A DNA stretch of 36,826 nt from Solirubrobacteraceae bacterium. Its GTDB lineage: Bacteria; Actinomycetota; Thermoleophilia; Solirubrobacterales; Solirubrobacteraceae. The notes beneath the pieces are model-generated. The model was not told the origin of the DNA and made no database searches. It saw nothing but the letters and a program-made list of their open reading frames with translations. The stretch is from assembly GCA_030447785.1 (NCBI GenBank), contig JAUJOF010000015.1, positions 1 through 36,826 of the forward strand. The letters run 5' to 3'. Both the position numbers and the translations under genes were made by a program. This document shows positions 17,901-24,736 of this stretch, one piece after another (position 1 is the stretch's first letter; the number at the start of each line of letters is the position of its first letter).

Positions 17901-20900
17901 TGAGCTGGGTCGTGAGGACCTGCACCCGCTCCTGGACGGCCTCGAGCTCGGATCCGCGCGCCTGGGCGGCAACGAGCTGCTCGCGGACCCCTGCGAGCTC
18001 GGCCGCGGCCGCCTCCACCCGCTCGTCCCGGTCCTGGGCGAGCTCACGGCGGGCCTCCGCCAGGGCAGCCTCGGCGGTGCGCTTCTGCTCGCGCAGCTCC
18101 TGGGCGTGACGGACCGCGGCGGCCTCGAGCGCCCGCTCGCGCTCGGCTGCCTCGGCCTGCGCGGCGGCGAGCGCCTCGGCCGTTCGACCTGCCTCGGCGC
18201 GGGCACCGGCGAGCTGGCCGGCGCGCTCGAGGGCCTCGGCGTGGGCGCCGTGCAGCTCGTCGAGCCGGGCGCGGATCTGTTCGGCGTCGGCCTCCGCGCT
18301 TTCGCGGGCGCTGGTGCTGTCGGTGAGTTGCTGCTCGAGCGCGTCGAGGCGTGCCGCACGCTCGCTGAGCTCGTCGCGCTCGCGCTCGGCCTCGGCCAAG
18401 CGGGCGAGGAGCTCCTCCGCGGTGTGGGTGGCGGTGTGCGCCTGCGTTCGGGTCTCGTCAAGCTCAGCCTCGAGATCCTGCGCACGCCGGCCGGCCTGCG
18501 CAAGCTCCTCCTCGACGGCTCGGGCAGCGGTCAGCACCTCGTCGCGCTCGCGCTCGGCGCGCTGGGCGTCCTCCAGCGCGACCGCCGCCTCGGCCGCACG
18601 CGCGTCGGCGCTGCGCCGACCCTCCTCTCGGGCCTCGGCCAGTGCTTGCTCGTGTTCGGCGGCACGGGCTTGGGCGAGGTCGGCCGCGCTGCGCGCCTCG
18701 GCGATCGCCGCGCTGGCCGCCTCCTGTTGATGCACAGCTGTTGCGCGTGCATCGTCCAGTTCGGCCTGGCGCGTGGCAAGCGCGGCTGCGGCCCGCTCGC
18801 CGGCGCGCTCGAGCTCGGCCTCGCGCTCGCGCGCCGCGGCGGCCGTCTCGGCACGGGCGCTCTGCACCGCCGCCTCGGCCTCCTCGCGCGCGGCCTGCAG
18901 GGCCTCGGCGGCCTCGGCGCGGGTGCGGTCGATGGCCGCCTTCGCGGCGGTGCGCAGGCGTTGTTCGCGCGTGCCGGCCTCCTCCAGGGCCGAGTGGCTC
19001 TCGGTTCTCGCGGCCTCCAGCGCCTCTTCGTGCTCGCGCCGCGCCTGCTTGGCCTGCGCCCGCGCGGCCTGGGCATCGGCGAGCGCGGCGGCGACGGCCT
19101 CCTCGCGCTGGGCGGCGTGCGCGCGGGCTGCCTCGACGTCGCTGCGCAGGGCAGCGAGCGCCTCCTCGTGCTCGCGGCGCACATCGGCCAGCTCGGCGTG
19201 CGCGACGGTGAGCTGCTCGCTCGCCGTCTGGTCGGCCTCCTCGCGTGCGCGGGTGGCGGCCTGGGCGCGGCGGCGGCTCTCCGCGGCCTGCGTCCGGGCG
19301 GCCTCGAGCTCCTTGGCGCGCTGGGTGAGCGCCGCCTGCAGCGCGCCGATGCGCTGTCCGGCGGCGGCGCGGCTCTCGACGCGGGCCCGCTCGACCTCTT
19401 CGCGGGCCCGCTCCTCGGCGAAGCGCGCCTCCTCGCGCACCCGCTCGACCTGGCCCCGCGCGTCTCGCGCCGCGCTCTCGGCCTCCTCGCGCGCCTGCGC
19501 GTCGCGTGTGGCCACCTCCGCGGTCTTCTGCGCCTCCTGCAGCGCCGCGTCCTTCTCGGCCTGCTCGCGTTCGAACCGCGACCGGGCGTCCCGCGCCGCC
19601 GCTTCGGCGGCCTCCCGCGCCTGAGCGGCCTGCGCCGCCTTGGCCTCGAGCTCGAGCTCGCGCTCGCGCGCCGCACGCTCCGACTCCTCTACGGTTCGGG
19701 CCGCGCGCTTCTCGGCGGCCACGGCGCGGCGGTCGGCCGCGTCGGTGGCCTGCACGCGGGCCTCCTCGGCCTGCTGGGCGACCGCGGCCAGATGGTCCTG
19801 GGCGGCGCGGGCCTCGGCGCGGACGCGCTCGAGGGCGCCCTCGCGCTCGCCGGCCAACCGCTCGGCGGCAGCGGCCAGCTCGGCCGCCTGCTGCGCGGTC
19901 TCCTCGCGGCGGCGCGCCTGGGTCTGCGCTTCGGTCAGTCGCGCCTCGAGGTCCTCCTCGCGCTGAGCCGACGCGTCGGCCTCCCGGCGGGCAGCGCGCT
20001 CGGCGCGCAGGCGCTCGTCGAGCTCCTCGCGCGCCCGCCCGACCTCTTCGCCGGCGGCCCGTGCCGCCTCGGCGGCCTGCGCGCGGGCGGCCTCCAGCTC
20101 CTCGAGGCGCGCCTGCAGCGCCTGGGCGCGCCGGTGGGCCTCGCGCTCGGTGCCCTCGACGCGCGCGGTCGCCTCCACCGCGGTCGCCTGGGCCTGGCGG
20201 GTCGCCTCACCCGCGGCCTCCTCGGCGGCGGCCCGGGCGGCGGCCTCGGCGTCGAGGCGCTGCTCGAGTGTGCGCATGGCCGCGCGGCGCTCGTCGGCCA
20301 GCCGCTCGGCCTCCTCGCGGCGGCGGCGCTCCTCGACGACCGCGGCGCCGCTGTGGCGGGCCTCGCGCTCGGCCGCCTCGCGGCGTCGGCGCTCCTGGGC
20401 GACCGCCTCGGCGCGGCGGAGTGCCTGCGGCTCGGCCGCCGTTCGGGCGCCGCGCTCGGCGTGTAGCGCCTGGCGGCGCTCCTCGGCGAGGCGCTCGACC
20501 TCCTCGCGGCGGCGGCCCTCCTCCCGCTCCTTCCGATCCGGGCCCGGTGGGCGCAGCGGTGCGGCCCCGCGCCCGCCGTCCCCCGGGGCTCGCAGCCGTC
20601 CCTCGGCCGGCGCCGGGAGGTCGACCAGCACGTCGCCGGTCTCCAGCGCGAAGGCCACGCCCCCGGCAAGCAGCGCAGCGGGCGCGGAGTAGGCGGCGCG
20701 CCACGCCACGCCGTCGGGGCCGATGTCGGGCGCCGGATCGTCCGGTCCGGGGATCGCGCGCAGCCGGTGGGTGGTCCGTCCGTCGTCGACCAGGAGCCGC
20801 GGGGGCTCCAGGGATGCGGGCTGCTGCGCGCTCCAGCGCCCGCCCAGGCGCAGCAGCGCCGTCTCCGGGCTGGCGGAGACGAGCTCGAAGCGCTCGGTCT

Positions 20901-20922
20901 CGAAGTGGGGCCGCGGGCTCAT
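14989..20922 (-). CDS. Giant tail-anchored coiled-coil protein (1977 aa)
   Basis: The likely start is the ATG at 20922 (MSPRPHFETERFELVSASPE); the frame is open further upstream but that part looks non-coding. Residues 1-110 form a compact, probably beta-rich domain (ETALLRLGGRW, PPRLLVDDGRTTHRL, VFALETGDVLVDLPAP-like strands). From about 140 to about 1850 the protein is almost unbroken Ala/Glu/Arg/Leu heptads, predicted as one very long coiled coil. An acidic Pro/Gly-rich hinge follows (DVDDAPWDDDLAWEQ, GDGDGDGSG). The last 26 residues are a single hydrophobic helix (FGVLLFVIGAALAALLFFQV), so the protein is probably tail-anchored with its rod in the cytoplasm. There is no SMC/Rad50 ATPase head. 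The gene lies 85 bp behind tmk on the same strand. Function unknown; a structural or scaffold role is inferred. Confidence 0.85.
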   Translation of the reverse strand: MSPRPHFETERFELVSASPETALLRLGGRWSAQQPASLEPPRLLVDDGRTTHRLRAIPGPDDPAPDIGPDGVAWRAAYSAPAALLAGGVAFALETGDVLVDLPAPAEGRLRAPGDGGRGAAPLRPPGPDRKEREEGRRREEVERLAEERRQALHAERGARTAAEPQALRRAEAVAQERRRREAAEREARHSGAAVVEERRRREEAERLADERRAAMRTLEQRLDAEAAARAAAEEAAGEATRQAQATAVEATARVEGTEREAHRRAQALQARLEELEAARAQAAEAARAAGEEVGRAREELDERLRAERAARREADASAQREEDLEARLTEAQTQARRREETAQQAAELAAAAERLAGEREGALERVRAEARAAQDHLAAVAQQAEEARVQATDAADRRAVAAEKRAARTVEESERAARERELELEAKAAQAAQAREAAEAAARDARSRFEREQAEKDAALQEAQKTAEVATRDAQAREEAESAARDARGQVERVREEARFAEERAREEVERARVESRAAAGQRIGALQAALTQRAKELEAARTQAAESRRRAQAATRAREEADQTASEQLTVAHAELADVRREHEEALAALRSDVEAARAHAAQREEAVAAALADAQAARAQAKQARREHEEALEAARTESHSALEEAGTREQRLRTAAKAAIDRTRAEAAEALQAAREEAEAAVQSARAETAAAAREREAELERAGERAAAALATRQAELDDARATAVHQQEAASAAIAEARSAADLAQARAAEHEQALAEAREEGRRSADARAAEAAVALEDAQRAERERDEVLTAARAVEEELAQAGRRAQDLEAELDETRTQAHTATHTAEELLARLAEAERERDELSERAARLDALEQQLTDSTSARESAEADAEQIRARLDELHGAHAEALERAGQLAGARAEAGRTAEALAAAQAEAAERERALEAAAVRHAQELREQKRTAEAALAEARRELAQDRDERVEAAAAELAGVREQLVAAQARGSELEAVQERVQVLTTQLSDAAQMRSELEQRAEAAGRDARQAGERLEEVRDELEAAREQLRELTGEMIAAAQAREELEGELGAAREEAGRRELHLTQIADALREETTSAQEEVEAARDRERATQAGLVAATGRVDELAADLASARERVDTLEAELASSAQQAQALEDAVAEGRRRASALEIELASLRQSSGALAGELSSARERGQEAEHQLNDARDELMALRSELAAARVQGEGTAGELAAATERVEALETAVAAASQRTHSAEEAVGSLRERAAALERELAAAAQRGDALEVELAAARVQGEESAGELATALEGLAELERDVADRDARARSLAADLASARGRIDELEGALAEDRDRAITLDARLAEADRDRDALREELRSGREATAEVERERDELAERHERISASLHEEAARAGEQAKVLAAELAEAVARHEDEAQARQDAERRAAEAEEERATLAVRAEDLAGESRDAEREAARARAEVEEAAVEIERLREQLDAEREDRGETIAALQGELEGLRTRAERVSELEEELGQLRVRAARTDEVEDELAALRADAAATGAAQAEADQRLAVLTTEARNAHEHVEQLDAAVGRLSSELDIARQETAERVAERDAARQEAQANAAEAEAARADVVAYADALRAARADAEAGIAELEHVLGDLQLRGTEVERLGERLEARTGELTEARDLADRAGAEVARLRGELAEARDHVRALRVAGDERAAEIQQLRSALAAREDRLRRADAELAALCERGEATDGDLGVLRSTAHERATELQQVRSVLETREDEIARLQAALAEAADAARWGSDEATALRDALTDRQRAVEELRTHLAGREQKADELRDQLAAREHEADDLRDQLAAGEREAEKLRGRLATQIEDVDVDDAPWDDDLAWEQPADGAPETADGDGDGDGSGPPAPTGTTPVPAGPSGGAAVLHSAAPAQALEPSADRLTDRPARLRSLPADARFGVLLFVIGAALAALLFFQVIWVVLS
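15365..15480 (-). repeat. 14-residue (42-bp) internal repeats in the coiled-coil gene
   Basis: Three successive units of the pattern ADELRDQLAAREHE / ADDLRDQLAAGERE / AEKLRGRLATQ are encoded here, each two heptads long. They mark the end of the rod just before the acidic hinge. Confidence 0.6.
17026..17310 (-). repeat. 210-bp offset duplication inside the coiled-coil gene
   Basis: The sequence TCGCCCTGCACGCGGGC occurs at 17048 and again at 17258, exactly 210 bp apart (70 residues, ten heptads). The encoded segments are LAAARVQGEESAGELATALE and LAAARVQGEGTAGELAAATE. The rod therefore grew at least partly by in-register duplication. Confidence 0.65.
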
Positions 20923-21007
20923 GCGCGTGAGTGGAAGCGCCGGAGACGGGGCAGACGGGCAATTGTAGGTCGCCCGGCGGCCCGTAGGGGGCTTTTGGCG
21001 GCAAATG

Positions 21008-21640
21008 TCACGCAAGAAGCAGGTCGGCCACCGCCTCGAGCGCGGCGGCCAGCACCTCCGCGGGCGGGGAGCCCGCGTCGAGCCGGCGGATGCGCTCGGG
21101 CTCGGTCTTGGCGAGCGCGGCGTAGCCATCGGCCACCGCGGCGAAGAACGGCTCGGCCTCGCGCTCCAGGCGGTCGGGCGTCACCCCCCGACTGCCCTGG
21201 CGGGCGCGGCCGGTGGCCAGCTCCACCTCGAGCAGCAGCGTGCGGTCGGGCTCCAGCCCGCCGGTGGCGAAGGCGTTGAGCGCCCGGACGTCCTCCACGC
21301 CCAGCCCCCGCGCCGCGCCCTGGTAGGCCAGGGAGGAGTCCACGAAGCGGTCGAGCACCACCCACGCGCCGTCGGCCAGCAGTGGCTCCAGCCGCTCGAC
21401 CACCAGCTGTGCACGGGCGGCCGCGTAGAGCAGCGCCTCGGCGCGCGCGTCGCAGCGCAAGGCAGGATCGACGACCAGCGCGCGGACCCGCTCGGCCAGC
21501 GCCACCCCGCCGGGCTCGCGCAGCGCCTCGACCCGCGCCACGCCCCGGGCGCGCAGCGCCTCCACCAGCCCCGTGGCCAGCGTGGTCTTGCCCGCGCCGT
21601 CGACTCCCTCGACAGTGATGAGCCGCCCGCGCGCCGCCAT
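21008..21640 (-). CDS. tmk: Thymidylate kinase
   Basis: The 210-residue enzyme phosphorylates dTMP to dTDP in the cytoplasm. It shows the P-loop VEGVDGAGKTTLA at about 10-22, the DR[YF] motif region VVLDRFVDSSLAYQGAARGL with catalytic Asp-Arg, the REPGG motif that contacts the nucleotide (LREPGGVALAERVR), and a lid segment (RARQGSRGVTPDRLE). The ATG at 21640 gives a normal-length protein. It is divergent from holB with only 29 bp between starts, instead of lying upstream of it on one strand as in many bacteria. The giant coiled-coil gene follows after 85 bp and may be co-transcribed. Confidence 0.96.
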   Translation of the reverse strand: MAARGRLITVEGVDGAGKTTLATGLVEALRARGVARVEALREPGGVALAERVRALVVDPALRCDARAEALLYAAARAQLVVERLEPLLADGAWVVLDRFVDSSLAYQGAARGLGVEDVRALNAFATGGLEPDRTLLLEVELATGRARQGSRGVTPDRLEREAEPFFAAVADGYAALAKTEPERIRRLDAGSPPAEVLAAALEAVADLLLA

Positions 21641-21669
21641 GGGGGCGCGAGGCTACCGTTCCCCCGGCC

Positions 21670-22779
21670 ATGCTCCCCGGCACGGAGGACCACCCCCACG
21701 CGCGCGCCGTGCTCACCGCCGCGCTGCCGCCGCTAGGCCGTCCGAGCCACGCCTACCTCTTCCACGGTCCCGCCGGCAGCGGCAAGGCCGCCACCGCCCG
21801 CGCATTGGCCACCGCGCTGCTGGTGGAGGGCGCGCCCGATCCCGAGTCGGTCGCCCGGCGCGTGGAGGGCGGCGCGCACCCCGACCTGACGTGGGTGGCG
21901 CCCGCCAGCGCCGCCGGCATCCTGGTCGGCGACGTGGACGAGCCGGTGGTGGCGGCCGCGGCGCGCACCCCGTTCGAGGCCCGCCGCCGGGTATTCGTGC
22001 TCGAGGACGCCGACGAGCTCAACGACCAGGCCGCCAACCGCATGCTCAAGACGCTGGAGGAGCCCGCCCCCTTCGTGCACCTCGTCCTGCTCACGTCCCG
22101 CCGCGCGGACGTGCTGCCCACCATCGCCTCGCGCTGCCAGCACGTGCGCTTCGACGCCCCGCTGCCCGAGACGGTCGCCGCCCGGCTCGAGGGCCACGGC
22201 GTCACGGGCGACACGGCGCTGGCCTGCGCGCGCCTGGGCCTGGGCGACGCCCGCCGCGCTGTGGCCCTGGCCCTCGGCGACGGGCCCGCGCTGCGCGCCC
22301 ACGCCGAGGGCTACGCCCGCGCCGCGCTGCACGGCCGCCTCGAGGAGCGACCCTGGACCGCGCTGACCGAGCACGCCCGCGCCCAGGGCGAGCGCGCCGA
22401 GGCGCAGGTCGAGGCGGCGGCCGCCGCGGACCTCGATCTCGTGCCCCGCCGCGAGCGCCGCCGGCTGGCGCGCGAGGCCGCCGAGCGCGCCCGGCGTGCC
22501 GCCCGCCGCGCGCGCAACGCGGCGTTGGACCAGGCTCTGCAGCTGGCCGGCCTGTGGCTTCGCGACGTGGCCTGCGCCGCCCAGGGAGCGCCCGAGCTGG
22601 CCCACCACGCCGATCGCGCCGACCAGCTCGTCGCCGACGCCGCGGGCCGCGACGCGCACGCCTTGCGCACCGGCGTGCAGCTCGTGGACGAGGCCCGGGC
22701 CGCACTGCGCCTGTACGTCAACGAGGAGCTCGCGCTGGAGGCGCTGGCCTACCGCCTGGCCCGCCGGCTGGGCGACTGA
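21670..22779 (+). CDS. holB: DNA polymerase III subunit delta-prime (clamp-loader)
   Basis: The 369-residue protein belongs to the clamp-loader AAA+ group. Visible are the P-loop-like HGPAGSGKAATARALA, the beta-strand/helix region RRVFVLEDADELNDQAANRM, LKTLEEPAPFVHLVLLTSRR, and the SRC motif PTIASRCQHVRF that supplies an arginine finger in clamp loaders. In most delta-prime and gamma subunits a four-cysteine zinc module lies between the P-loop and the HPD motif; here the segment LLVEGAPDPESVARRVEGGA has no cysteine. An unusually charged region (RRERRRLAREAAERARRAAR) precedes the collar domain. A lipoprotein gene starts 14 bases downstream. Confidence 0.93.
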   Translation: MLPGTEDHPHARAVLTAALPPLGRPSHAYLFHGPAGSGKAATARALATALLVEGAPDPESVARRVEGGAHPDLTWVAPASAAGILVGDVDEPVVAAAARTPFEARRRVFVLEDADELNDQAANRMLKTLEEPAPFVHLVLLTSRRADVLPTIASRCQHVRFDAPLPETVAARLEGHGVTGDTALACARLGLGDARRAVALALGDGPALRAHAEGYARAALHGRLEERPWTALTEHARAQGERAEAQVEAAAAADLDLVPRRERRRLAREAAERARRAARRARNAALDQALQLAGLWLRDVACAAQGAPELAHHADRADQLVADAAGRDAHALRTGVQLVDEARAALRLYVNEELALEALAYRLARRLGD

Positions 22780-22793
22780 TTCGCCCTCGGTTC

Positions 22794-23258
22794 GTGCCCG
22801 TCACGCGCACCGCCGCCGCTCTGCTCGCCGTCCTCGCGGGCGCCACCGCCTGCGGTGGCGCCCCGCCCACGCGGGAGGAGTACGCCGCGCAGGCCGATCG
22901 GGTGTGCCGCGAGGCCGAGCAGGCGCTCGAGCGGATCGAGGATCGTCCGGCCGACACTCCCCAGGCGCGCGGCGAGCTGATCGCGGCCACCCAGCGCTCG
23001 CTGCGCCAGGTGGTCGAGCGCCTGAACGAGCTCGAGCGCCCCGAGGGCGAGGCCGGACGCCTGGCGCAGGCCTACGTGGCCCAGCTCGAGCGCCGCGCCG
23101 AGGAGGTCACGCCACTGCTGGACCGCCTGCGCACGGCGCTGGCCGACGATGATGTCGAGGCCATCCGTCGCGCCGCCCGCGCGCTCGAGGCCTTCGAGGG
23201 CGCCGAGCGCACCGACGAGCTCGCTCGCCGTCTCGGGGCGCGGGCCTGCGCGGGGTGA
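22794..23258 (+). CDS. Small lipoprotein, paralogue of the one at 34392-34853
   Basis: Starting at GTG 22794, the 154-residue product has a signal segment (TRTAAALLAVLAGATAC) with a weak lipobox, then GGAPPTREEYAAQADRVC, a mostly alpha-helical Arg/Glu/Ala-rich body (ERPEGEAGRLAQAYVAQLE, DDVEAIRRAARALEAFEG) and a C-terminal Cys (ARACAG). It aligns along its length with the protein at 34392-34853, including the two non-lipid cysteines, the RPEG.AG.LA motif and D..AIRRAAR. The conserved Cys pair could form an extracytoplasmic disulfide. It lies 14 bases after holB and is probably co-transcribed. Function unknown. Confidence 0.8.
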   Translation: MPVTRTAAALLAVLAGATACGGAPPTREEYAAQADRVCREAEQALERIEDRPADTPQARGELIAATQRSLRQVVERLNELERPEGEAGRLAQAYVAQLERRAEEVTPLLDRLRTALADDDVEAIRRAARALEAFEGAERTDELARRLGARACAG

Positions 23259-23346
23259 GAGGCCAGCACGACGAGGACTTCGCCCGTTGACACCAGCCTC
23301 CGGCCACCCCTTCGACCCGGCGGGCCGCCGCTACGATGGGGGGCCC

Positions 23347-23420
23347 CCCCCCGTAGCGCAGCGGGTAGATCCCTTCACTCGTAATGTAGGGGGGAGGGGG
23401 TCGGGTCCCCGCGGCGGCGT
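23347..23420 (+). pseudogene. Degenerate tRNA-Thr(CGU)-like sequence
   Basis: The sequence follows a tRNA layout: a C-rich 5' acceptor-like stretch, GTAGCGCAGCGGGTAGATC as D-arm, CTTCACTCGTAATGTAG as anticodon arm with CGT anticodon at 23380-23382, and GGGGGTCGGGTCCCC in the T-arm position. However, the D-stem (GCGC/GATC) and acceptor stem mispair, the T-loop lacks TTC-RA, and no CCA follows. A run of nine C's at the 5' edge is also suspicious. It is either a decayed tRNA-Thr gene or a real tRNA damaged by sequence errors. Confidence 0.5.
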
Positions 23421-23496
23421 GGGTTTGGAGAGCGCCGGCGGGCGGTCCGGGCCCCGAAGAGCCGGCTCGCCCGCCGGCCAGAGGGAGCAGGCCAAG

Positions 23497-24027
23497 TTGG
23501 CGCGAAGGCGCCCCCATGTTGCGTTGCTGCGCGCCGTCAACGTCGGCGGGCTGAAGGTCGCTATGGCAGACCTCCGAGAGGTCGCCGGGGAGCTCGGCTG
23601 GGCCGATGTCGCCACCTACCTCAACAGCGGCAACCTCCTGCTGGCCACCATGGAGGACTCGAGAACCGTCGGGGAGCGGCTCGAGGCCGCGCTCGCCGAA
23701 CGATACGCACGCCATGTCCCCGTCATCGTGCGGACGAGCGAAGAGCTGCGCTCGGTCCTCGAGCGACTGCCCTTCCGCGGCGATGGCTACGACGAGCGGC
23801 GCCTGCAGGTGGGGTTCTTCGCCCACGCGCCGTCCGCATCGCAGCCAGATCGGATCGCGGGCACCGACGGCGAGGAAGGCGTCGTCGATGGGCGCGAGGC
23901 GTTCCTGCATTATCCCAACGGCCTGGGGCGCTCCAAGCTCACGACCGCGGCTCTGGAGCGTGAGCTCGGGGTGGTCCTCACCGTACGAGGCGTGCGAACC
24001 GTCGCCGGCCTGCTCGAGCGCGGCTGA
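23497..24027 (+). CDS. DUF1697 family protein
   Basis: From the TTG at 23497 (GGGAG about 9 bases upstream), the 176-residue protein carries the DUF1697 signatures: ALLRAVNVGGLKVAMADLRE near the N-terminus, VATYLNSGNLLL, the middle RTSEELRSVLERLPF, and FLHYPNGLGRSKLTTAALER, ending in VRGVRTVAGLLER. The family is widespread in actinobacteria and its biochemical role is not established. The protein has no signal peptide or membrane helix. It follows the tRNA-like remnant and has no obvious operon partner. Confidence 0.9.
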   Translation: MARRRPHVALLRAVNVGGLKVAMADLREVAGELGWADVATYLNSGNLLLATMEDSRTVGERLEAALAERYARHVPVIVRTSEELRSVLERLPFRGDGYDERRLQVGFFAHAPSASQPDRIAGTDGEEGVVDGREAFLHYPNGLGRSKLTTAALERELGVVLTVRGVRTVAGLLERG

Positions 24028-24097
24028 CCGAGCGGTGCACCCGCGGAGCACCTTGCTTTCCTTGGGGCGCACGCAGCGCTGCGCCGGGGCTTGCCGC

Positions 24098-24376
24098 TCA
24101 CCGGCCCGGCTCGGCTGATCCAGAACGCGGGGCGGCCAGATGCAGGGCGTCCGTCACCGCGAAGAAGGGCACCTGGGCGGTGTCGTTCACCCGCTTGACG
24201 GCGTCGACCGAGTCCGCCTCGAAGACGCACAGGCAGCGTTCCTGCGCTGGGACCCAGAGACTGTGCCTGTAGCTGACCGCTGCCGCCCCGGCGACCGCGT
24301 GGAGAGACCGCTGGACCATCGCGAGGTGCTCGCGCGAGAGCCCGGGCAGCCGTCGCTCCACGAGGAAGGTCGTCAC
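24098..24376 (-). CDS. DUF4242 family small protein
   Basis: The 92-residue protein starts with GTG at 24376 and matches the DUF4242 pattern: TTFLVERRLPGLSREHLAMV, a Ser-Tyr-rich strand (AVSYRHSLWVPAQERCLCVF) and EADSVDAVKRVNDTAQVPFF. Some members are described as metal-binding, but the function is generally unknown. Its start overlaps the stop of the truncated membrane gene as GTGA, so the two were an operon before the upstream gene was cut. Confidence 0.85.
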   Translation of the reverse strand: MTTFLVERRLPGLSREHLAMVQRSLHAVAGAAAVSYRHSLWVPAQERCLCVFEADSVDAVKRVNDTAQVPFFAVTDALHLAAPRSGSAEPGR

Positions 24377-24660
24377 AGCGCCGGCGCGGGTGCGCTACGG
24401 GGCGAGGGGCTTCGCACGGCGGTCCAGGCGATCGCGAGGCCCGCGACGGTGAGCAATGCCGAGCCGACCGTCTGCGCCTCTCCGAGGCTCAGGCCGATGA
24501 TGCCGATCAGCGGAGCCGACAGGCCTATGAAGACCGCGGTCCAGCGGGGCAGTGTCCGCACGCGCCACAGCGCGAGGCCGAAGGCGATGCTGCCCGCCGA
24601 GTACAGGAGCACGCCCAGGCCGGCCGTGACGAACAGCTCTATGCCTGGCCCGGACGCCGT
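24373..24660 (-). pseudogene. 5'-truncated integral membrane protein gene
   Basis: About 80 residues of a membrane protein remain: three hydrophobic helices in ELFVTAGLGVLLYSAGSIAF, then the loop ALWRVRTLPRWTAV, FIGLSAPLIGIIGLSLGEAQ and SALLTVAGLAIAWTAV. No start codon or coherent sequence precedes it; upstream the same frame is antisense to the ATPase gene. The stop overlaps the DUF4242 start by four bases. I read this as the last half of a multi-pass membrane protein that lost its 5' part. Confidence 0.55.
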
Positions 24661-24674
24661 ACATCGGGAGGACC

Positions 24675-24689
24675 ACGTAGGCGCTACGT
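24675..24689. promoter_or_regulatory. Inverted repeat, candidate operator
   Basis: ACGTAG-GCG-CTACGT is a perfect 6-3-6 inverted repeat, 48 bases upstream of the ATPase GTG and just beyond the broken end of the membrane gene. A regulatory role is inferred from symmetry and position only. Confidence 0.35.
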
Positions 24690-24736
24690 ATCTTGCGACG
24701 GACCCCGCGGAGTCCGTACCAGCCGCGGCCGGCGGG

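Noticed and set aside
15976..20466. A 1496-codon open frame on the plus strand
   Set aside because: It is the exact antisense of the coiled-coil gene. Repeated GAG/GCG/CGC codons leave no stops on the opposite strand, and its product is Leu/Gly/Arg-rich nonsense.
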